A stretch of 10,131 bases of DNA from Bordetella parapertussis (lineage in GTDB: Bacteria > Pseudomonadota > Gammaproteobacteria > Burkholderiales > Burkholderiaceae_C): NCBI GenBank assembly GCA_945878355.1, contig CAMCTC010000147.1, positions 1 to 10,131 on the forward strand, read 5' to 3'. The notes beneath the pieces are model-generated. The model made no database searches. It was not told where the DNA came from and saw only the letters and a list, made by a program, of their open reading frames with translations. Position 1 is the first letter of the stretch; each line of letters opens with the position of its first letter. Position numbers and translations under genes: made by a program. Positions 6,422 through 10,131 of the stretch are shown piece by piece.

Positions 6422-7314
6422 GTTCAAACGCCGAGCCCGTCTCGACAGATCTACCAAAGGCCAGAGGCCCGGTGAGTGTGTTCTTCTCGCGACTGCTGCG
6501 CGAGAAACCGGTCGGCGCAGCTGCCGCGTTTGTGTTCCTGCTGTTCGTGTTCTGCGGCATCTTCGCGGACCTGTTGGCGCCCTATGGCTTCAACGAGATC
6601 AGCATGCTCGAGCGTCTCAAGGCGCCAAGCTTCAAACATCTGTTCGGCACCGACAACCTCGGCCGCGACATGTTCTCGCGCTGTCTTTACGGCGCGCAGT
6701 TGTCGGTGATCATCGGCCTGTCGGCCGCGGCATTGGCGACCATCATCTCGGTGGTGATCGGCACGCTAACGGGTTATCTGGGCGGTCGATTCGACATGGT
6801 GGTGCAACGCTTCGTCGACGCCTACATGTCGTTCCCGGAGTTGGTGATCCTGATCGCGGTGGTCTCGGTGGTCGGCCCGGGCATGCTGCAGATCATCGGC
6901 GTGCTGAGCCTGGTGCTGGGCATAGGCGGGTCTCGCATCATCCGCAGCGCGGTGATCTCGGCACGCGAAAACATGTACGTGCACGCAGCGCAATCCATCG
7001 GCTCCTCCACCAGCCGGGTGTTGTGGCGCCATCTGCTGCCCAACATCATGCCGCCGATCATCGTGCTGTTCACCACCCGGGTCGGCGCGGTGATCCTGAT
7101 CGAGTCGGGGCTGTCATTCCTAGGTCTGGGCGTGCCGCCGCCGGCACCTACCTGGGGTGGCCTGCTGTCGGGCAGCGGGCGCACCTACATGTTCCAAGGC
7201 CCTTGGCTGGCGCTCGCGCCTGGCCTGTGCCTGACGGCTGTCGTCTACGCCACCAATGTGTTCGGTGACGCGCTGCGTGACCTGCTGGATCCCCGGATGC
7301 GCGGCTCAAAGTGA
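6418..7314 (+). CDS. ABC transporter permease, DppC/OppC type
   Basis: A 298-residue partner of the permease above; the two form the membrane channel. After a hydrophilic N-terminal tail (about 1-30) comes the first membrane helix (about 33-55), then the conserved periplasmic motif HLFGTDNLGRDMFSR at 74-88 that marks OppC/DppC subunits. Other helices are at about 93-120, 139-165, 210-232 and 262-282. The EAA loop is about 184-209 (RENMYVHAAQSIGSSTSRVL and onward). GLSFLGLGVPPPAPTWG (231-247) and the end LRDLLDPRMRGSK are also canonical. The ATG at 6418 overlaps the preceding stop (ATGA), with GGTGAG at 6406-6411 as a plausible ribosome binding site, so the two permeases are translationally coupled. 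An 82-base gap (7315-7396) follows before the first binding protein. No sign of damage. Confidence 0.95.
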   Translation: MSSNAEPVSTDLPKARGPVSVFFSRLLREKPVGAAAAFVFLLFVFCGIFADLLAPYGFNEISMLERLKAPSFKHLFGTDNLGRDMFSRCLYGAQLSVIIGLSAAALATIISVVIGTLTGYLGGRFDMVVQRFVDAYMSFPELVILIAVVSVVGPGMLQIIGVLSLVLGIGGSRIIRSAVISARENMYVHAAQSIGSSTSRVLWRHLLPNIMPPIIVLFTTRVGAVILIESGLSFLGLGVPPPAPTWGGLLSGSGRTYMFQGPWLALAPGLCLTAVVYATNVFGDALRDLLDPRMRGSK

Positions 7315-7396
7315 GCGCGCTTTTGAAAATGCGATGCGGCCACATCCAGCCCTTCGCCTGACCTTCCCCCTGATCGGAAACGGAGTTGACCCCCCT

Positions 7397-9106
7397 ATGA
7401 ACACCCTCAAAACCCATCGCACCATCAAGGCTGTCGCGCTGGCAGGACTGCTAGGTGTGGCGTCGCTGGGCGCGCTCGCGCAGGCTGAGAAGCCACAGCT
7501 CGGCGGCACGCTCAACATCGGCATGATCTACCTGACGCTGTCGCCGCTGAGCTGGGACCCGGCCGACTGGACCTGGAAGTACAACCAGGACACCGGCCTG
7601 ACGACCGAAACCCTGTTCTCAGCCGACCTGTCCAAAGCGGTCAGCCGAGGCGGCAAGCACACCTTCGTCGCCGACTCCTGGCTGCCTTCTGACGCGATCC
7701 GCGGCGAGCTGGCCGAGACCTGGAAGATGTCGACCGACAAGCCGCTGCGCCTGGACATCAACCTGCGCAAGGGCGTGATGTTCCCTGACAAGCCCGGCGT
7801 GATGAAGTCACGCGAGTTGGTGGCCGAAGACGTGGTCTACAGCTACAACCGGCTCGACAAGAGCCCGAAGAAGATCCCGACCTATTTTGACCATGTCGAG
7901 AAGGTCGAGACCACCGGCAAGCATTCGCTGCGCTTCACCTTCAAGAACTACTTCTCCGAGTGGGACTACCGCTTCGGCTGGGGCTACTACTCGGCGATCG
8001 TTCCCAAGGAAGTCAGCGATGCTGGCGCCGGCAACTGGAAGAACCTGAACGGCACCGGCCCGTTCATGCTGGCCGACTATGTCCAGGGCAACGCCGTCAC
8101 CTTCACCAAGAACAACCTGTACTGGGACAAGGAGAAAATCGGCGGCCAGTCCTACAAGCTGCCATTCGTCGACAAGATCATCTACCGCACGATCAAGGAC
8201 GAGTCGGCTTACCTCACCGCGCTGCGTACCGCCAAGCTCGACTTGCTCGAAGGCGTGCGTTGGAGCGCGGTCGAAGAGCTCAAGAAGAACGCACCGGCGC
8301 TGAAGTGGAAGCGCTGGGTCAACACCGGCGGCACCTTCGTCGCGATGCGGGTCGACACCAAGCCTTTCGACGACATCCGGGTTCGACGCGCACTCAACAT
8401 GGCCGTCAACAAGCAAGAGATCGTGTCCTCGTACTACGGCGGCAATGCGGTGCTGTTCGGCTACCCGATGCACCCGGACTACACCGGCTACTACGAGCCG
8501 CTGGACCAGATGCCGATCGCCGCGCAAGAGTTGTTCAAGTACAACCCGGAGAAAGCCAAGGCTTTGCTCGCCGAGGCCGGTTTCCCCAAGGGCTTCACAT
8601 TCAAGACCCAGGTCTGCTCCTGCAGCCCAGACCACATGGACTTGCTGCCACTGGTCGCGGCCTACCTCGAGAAGGTCGGCGTGAAGATGGAAATCCAGCC
8701 GATGGAGTACGGCGCTTTCCTGTCAGCGATGACGACCAAGACCAATGCGCCCGGCTACCTGATGCAGAACGGCCACACCAACCCGACGACCAGCATCCGC
8801 AAGAGCTTTGTCACCAAGCAGACCTGGAACCCGTCGCAGTACTCTGACCCCGAACTCGACAAGCGCATGGCAGAGACCTACGCCGAGCCCGACGAAGGCA
8901 AGCGCCAACTGCTGGTCAAACTGATGACACGCGACATTGTCGAAAAAGCGCCTTACATCTGGCTGCCCACGCCTCACGTCTACACCGCCTGGTGGCCGTG
9001 GATCAAGAACTATGACGGCGAACTGCGTGCCGGTTCCGAGCGTCCCGCCCCGATCCATGCCCGCATGTGGCTGGACCAGACGATGAAAAAGAAAATGGGT
9101 TTCTGA
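7397..9106 (+). CDS. Periplasmic substrate-binding protein, family 5 (DppA/OppA-like), first copy
   Basis: A 569-residue extracytoplasmic binding protein that delivers substrate to the permeases before it. Residues 1-30 form a Sec signal peptide: basic start (LKTHRTIK), hydrophobic core AVALAGLLGVASLGALA, and a probable cleavage site AQA after residue 30. There is no lipobox cysteine, so the mature protein should be soluble in the periplasm. Family 5 marks include GGTLNIG at 36-42 and the NGTGPF segment ending at 223. The mature chain has only two cysteines, Cys407 and Cys409 in VCSCSPDH, an odd C-x-C for a periplasmic protein. Length is at the upper end for the family. The start was placed at the ATG at 7397 because it opens the signal peptide; GGAG at 7382-7385 is 11 bases upstream, rather far. 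The reading frame stays open further upstream, but that overlaps the permease. A close paralogue follows at once (9170 onward). The ligand is unknown; family 5 proteins bind peptides, but also nickel, opines, sugars and other small molecules. Confidence 0.94.
   Translation: MNTLKTHRTIKAVALAGLLGVASLGALAQAEKPQLGGTLNIGMIYLTLSPLSWDPADWTWKYNQDTGLTTETLFSADLSKAVSRGGKHTFVADSWLPSDAIRGELAETWKMSTDKPLRLDINLRKGVMFPDKPGVMKSRELVAEDVVYSYNRLDKSPKKIPTYFDHVEKVETTGKHSLRFTFKNYFSEWDYRFGWGYYSAIVPKEVSDAGAGNWKNLNGTGPFMLADYVQGNAVTFTKNNLYWDKEKIGGQSYKLPFVDKIIYRTIKDESAYLTALRTAKLDLLEGVRWSAVEELKKNAPALKWKRWVNTGGTFVAMRVDTKPFDDIRVRRALNMAVNKQEIVSSYYGGNAVLFGYPMHPDYTGYYEPLDQMPIAAQELFKYNPEKAKALLAEAGFPKGFTFKTQVCSCSPDHMDLLPLVAAYLEKVGVKMEIQPMEYGAFLSAMTTKTNAPGYLMQNGHTNPTTSIRKSFVTKQTWNPSQYSDPELDKRMAETYAEPDEGKRQLLVKLMTRDIVEKAPYIWLPTPHVYTAWWPWIKNYDGELRAGSERPAPIHARMWLDQTMKKKMGF
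7832..8065 (+). repeat. Near-identical DNA block, copy 1 (within first binding protein)
   Basis: These 234 bases match 9599-9832 in the second binding-protein gene with nine mismatches by hand count (about 96%), eight of them silent. They include a 65-base run without any difference (7901-7965 versus 9668-9732). The preceding 330 bases (7502-7831) match the second gene at only about 81%, so identity rises abruptly at the left border. Confidence 0.8.
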
Positions 9107-9112
9107 ACTCCA

Positions 9113-9136
9113 CCGGGCCGCCTACGGGCGGCCTGG
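9113..9136 (+). other. GC-rich RNA hairpin with UACG tetraloop between the two binding-protein genes
   Basis: Bases 9113-9122 and 9127-9136 pair over 10 positions with one G-U wobble; the loop is TACG closed by C-G, a stable UNCG tetraloop. It starts six bases after the stop codon of the first binding protein. No T run follows, so it is not a classical intrinsic terminator. Such hairpins often protect the 3' end of an upstream abundant message or cause partial termination, which would let the first binding protein be made in excess over distal genes. That role is inferred. Confidence 0.6.
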
Positions 9137-9155
9137 CAGGAACCCCGCCTCCACA

Positions 9156-9173
9156 ATGAAAGCTTCTCCATGA
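9156..9173 (+). other. Five-codon mini-ORF overlapping the second binding-protein start
   Basis: ATG at 9156 opens MKASP and a TGA at 9171-9173 that overlaps the ATG at 9170-9172 of the second binding protein. It has no good ribosome binding site. It mirrors, in a weaker form, the stop/start overlap at the first permease. It is probably chance, but is listed because it affects which start codon is used. Confidence 0.15.
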
Positions 9174-10131
9174 CTCTCAGTCCACACCAGGGCGCTGTCG
9201 CTCGCACCTTGAGCCTGGCCGCACTGTTGGCCGTCTCGACACCCGCTGCGCTGGCCCAGGCACCGCAGTACGGCGGCACGCTCAACATCGGCCACCACCA
9301 TGTGACGCTGTCGCCGCTGTCCTGGGACCCAGCCGACTGGACCTGGAAGTACAACCAGGACACCGGTCTGGCGACCGAGACGCTGTTCGCCGCCGATCTG
9401 AGCAAGTCGCAAGGTCGAGGCGGCAAGCACCGCTTCATCTCGGATGCCTGGCTGCCCACGGATGCGATACGCGGTGAGCTGGCCGAAAACTGGAAGTGGT
9501 CTGAGAATCCGCTGCGACTCGACATCAACCTGCGCAAGGGCGTGATGTTCCCGGCCCGGGCTGGCGTGATGGCCTCGCGCGAGATGGTCGCCGACGACGT
9601 GGTCTACAGCTACAACCGGCTTGACAAGAGCCCGAAGAAGATTCCAACCTATTTCGACCATGTCGACAAGGTCGAGACCACCGGCAAGCATTCGCTGCGC
9701 TTCACCTTCAAGAACTACTTCTCCGAGTGGGATTACCGCTTCGGCTGGGGCTACTACTCAGCGATCGTTCCCAAGGAAGTCAGCGACGCTGGCGCCGGCA
9801 ATTGGAAGAACCTGAACGGCACCGGCCCGTTCACGCTGACCGACGTGGTGATGGGCAGTGCCGTCACCTTCACGAAGAACGATCTGTACTGGGACAAGGA
9901 GAAGATCGGCGGCCAGTCCTACAAGCTGCCTTTTGTCGACAAGATCATCTACCGCACGATCAAGGACGAAGCGAGCTTCTTGACCGCGCTGCGCACCGCC
10001 AAGCTCGACGTGCTCGAGAACATCCGCTGGAGCGCGGTCGAAGAGCTCAAGAAGAACGCGCCGGCGCTGAAGTGGAAGCAGCGGGTTCACACCTTCGGCA
10101 CCTTTTTGGCAATGCGGGTCGACACCAAGCC
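9170..10131 (+). CDS. Periplasmic substrate-binding protein, family 5, second copy, cut by window edge
   Basis: The first 320 codons of a second family 5 binding protein, a tandem paralogue of the one before (about 85% identical over roughly 285 aligned residues, counted by hand, with one one-residue gap). The signal peptide is different in sequence: MTLSPHQGAVARTLSLAALL, core to Ala29. Cleavage after ALA (residue 29) is more likely than after AQA, since Pro32 would then be at +1. The mature N-terminus reads GGTLNIGHHHVTLSPLSWDP, where three histidines replace the Met-Ile-Tyr of the first copy. Other differences cluster near residues 315-325 of the first copy's numbering (KRWVNTGG against KQRVHTFG), while a run of more than 50 residues ending in GTGPF is unchanged. 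The start at 9170 has only a weak GAAAG seven bases upstream. It probably serves the same permeases with altered specificity or affinity. The C-terminal half and any ATPase genes lie beyond the window. Confidence 0.93.
   Translation, partial: MTLSPHQGAVARTLSLAALLAVSTPAALAQAPQYGGTLNIGHHHVTLSPLSWDPADWTWKYNQDTGLATETLFAADLSKSQGRGGKHRFISDAWLPTDAIRGELAENWKWSENPLRLDINLRKGVMFPARAGVMASREMVADDVVYSYNRLDKSPKKIPTYFDHVDKVETTGKHSLRFTFKNYFSEWDYRFGWGYYSAIVPKEVSDAGAGNWKNLNGTGPFTLTDVVMGSAVTFTKNDLYWDKEKIGGQSYKLPFVDKIIYRTIKDEASFLTALRTAKLDVLENIRWSAVEELKKNAPALKWKQRVHTFGTFLAMRVDTK
9599..9832 (+). repeat. Near-identical DNA block, copy 2 (within second binding protein)
   Basis: Counterpart of 7832-8065, spaced 1767 bases apart. 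Only one of the 78 codons changes the amino acid (Glu to Asp). The region to its left diverges strongly, including a one-codon deletion relative to copy 1. Confidence 0.8.

Noticed and set aside
5627..6457. A 276-codon open frame on the minus strand
   Set aside because: Opposite the DppB-type permease; composition is His/Gln/Arg-rich and shows no family feature.
7808..8635. A 275-codon minus-strand frame and a similar one at 9758-10090
   Set aside because: Both are antisense shadows of the paralogous binding proteins; they resemble each other only because the sense genes are duplicates.

Overview
The window reads as GC-rich proteobacterial chromosome, most likely a betaproteobacterium of the order Burkholderiales. 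That placement rests on base composition, protein style and gene arrangement judged by eye, not on a database search. Eight protein genes, two of them cut by the window ends, form two divergent blocks around a 307-base intergenic region (5161-5467). I saw no tRNA, rRNA, CRISPR array, insertion sequence or phage gene.

Left block, minus strand, transcribed from about 5160 towards 1: a large acyl-CoA dehydrogenase (3952-5160), a small acyl-CoA dehydrogenase (2748-3878), a fused enoyl-CoA hydratase/3-hydroxyacyl-CoA dehydrogenase (591-2681) and the N-terminal half of a thiolase (1-536). Gaps are 73, 66 and 54 bases, so this looks like one operon. Together the four cover a full beta-oxidation turn: dehydrogenation, hydration, second dehydrogenation, thiolysis. 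The two acyl-CoA dehydrogenases have complementary losses. The large one keeps a catalytic glutamate but lacks the Arg-Gln-Phe-Gly flavin motif. The small one keeps that motif but lacks glutamate at both known catalytic positions. This is the pattern of alpha2beta2 heteromeric acyl-CoA dehydrogenases known from steroid side-chain degradation, and suggests a bulky or unusual acyl-CoA substrate.

Right block, plus strand: two permeases of the dipeptide/oligopeptide (DppB/DppC) type (5468-6421 and 6418-7314, overlapping by 4 bases), then two tandem family 5 periplasmic binding proteins (7397-9106 and 9170 to the window end). No ATPase subunit lies inside the window. The binding proteins are recent paralogues, about 85% identical by hand alignment, and their DNA identity jumps sharply from about 81% to about 96% part-way along, which suggests gene conversion.

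The divergent region contains a possible 20-codon leader ORF with a strong ribosome binding site. Its stop codon overlaps the start of the first permease, which has no good ribosome binding site of its own. An upstream sequence could pair with that binding site. The simplest reading is a catabolic locus in which the transporter imports a compound, perhaps a hydrophobic or cyclic carboxylate, that the left-hand enzymes shorten. The substrate is inference only. No ligase, regulator or ATPase is visible here to confirm it.
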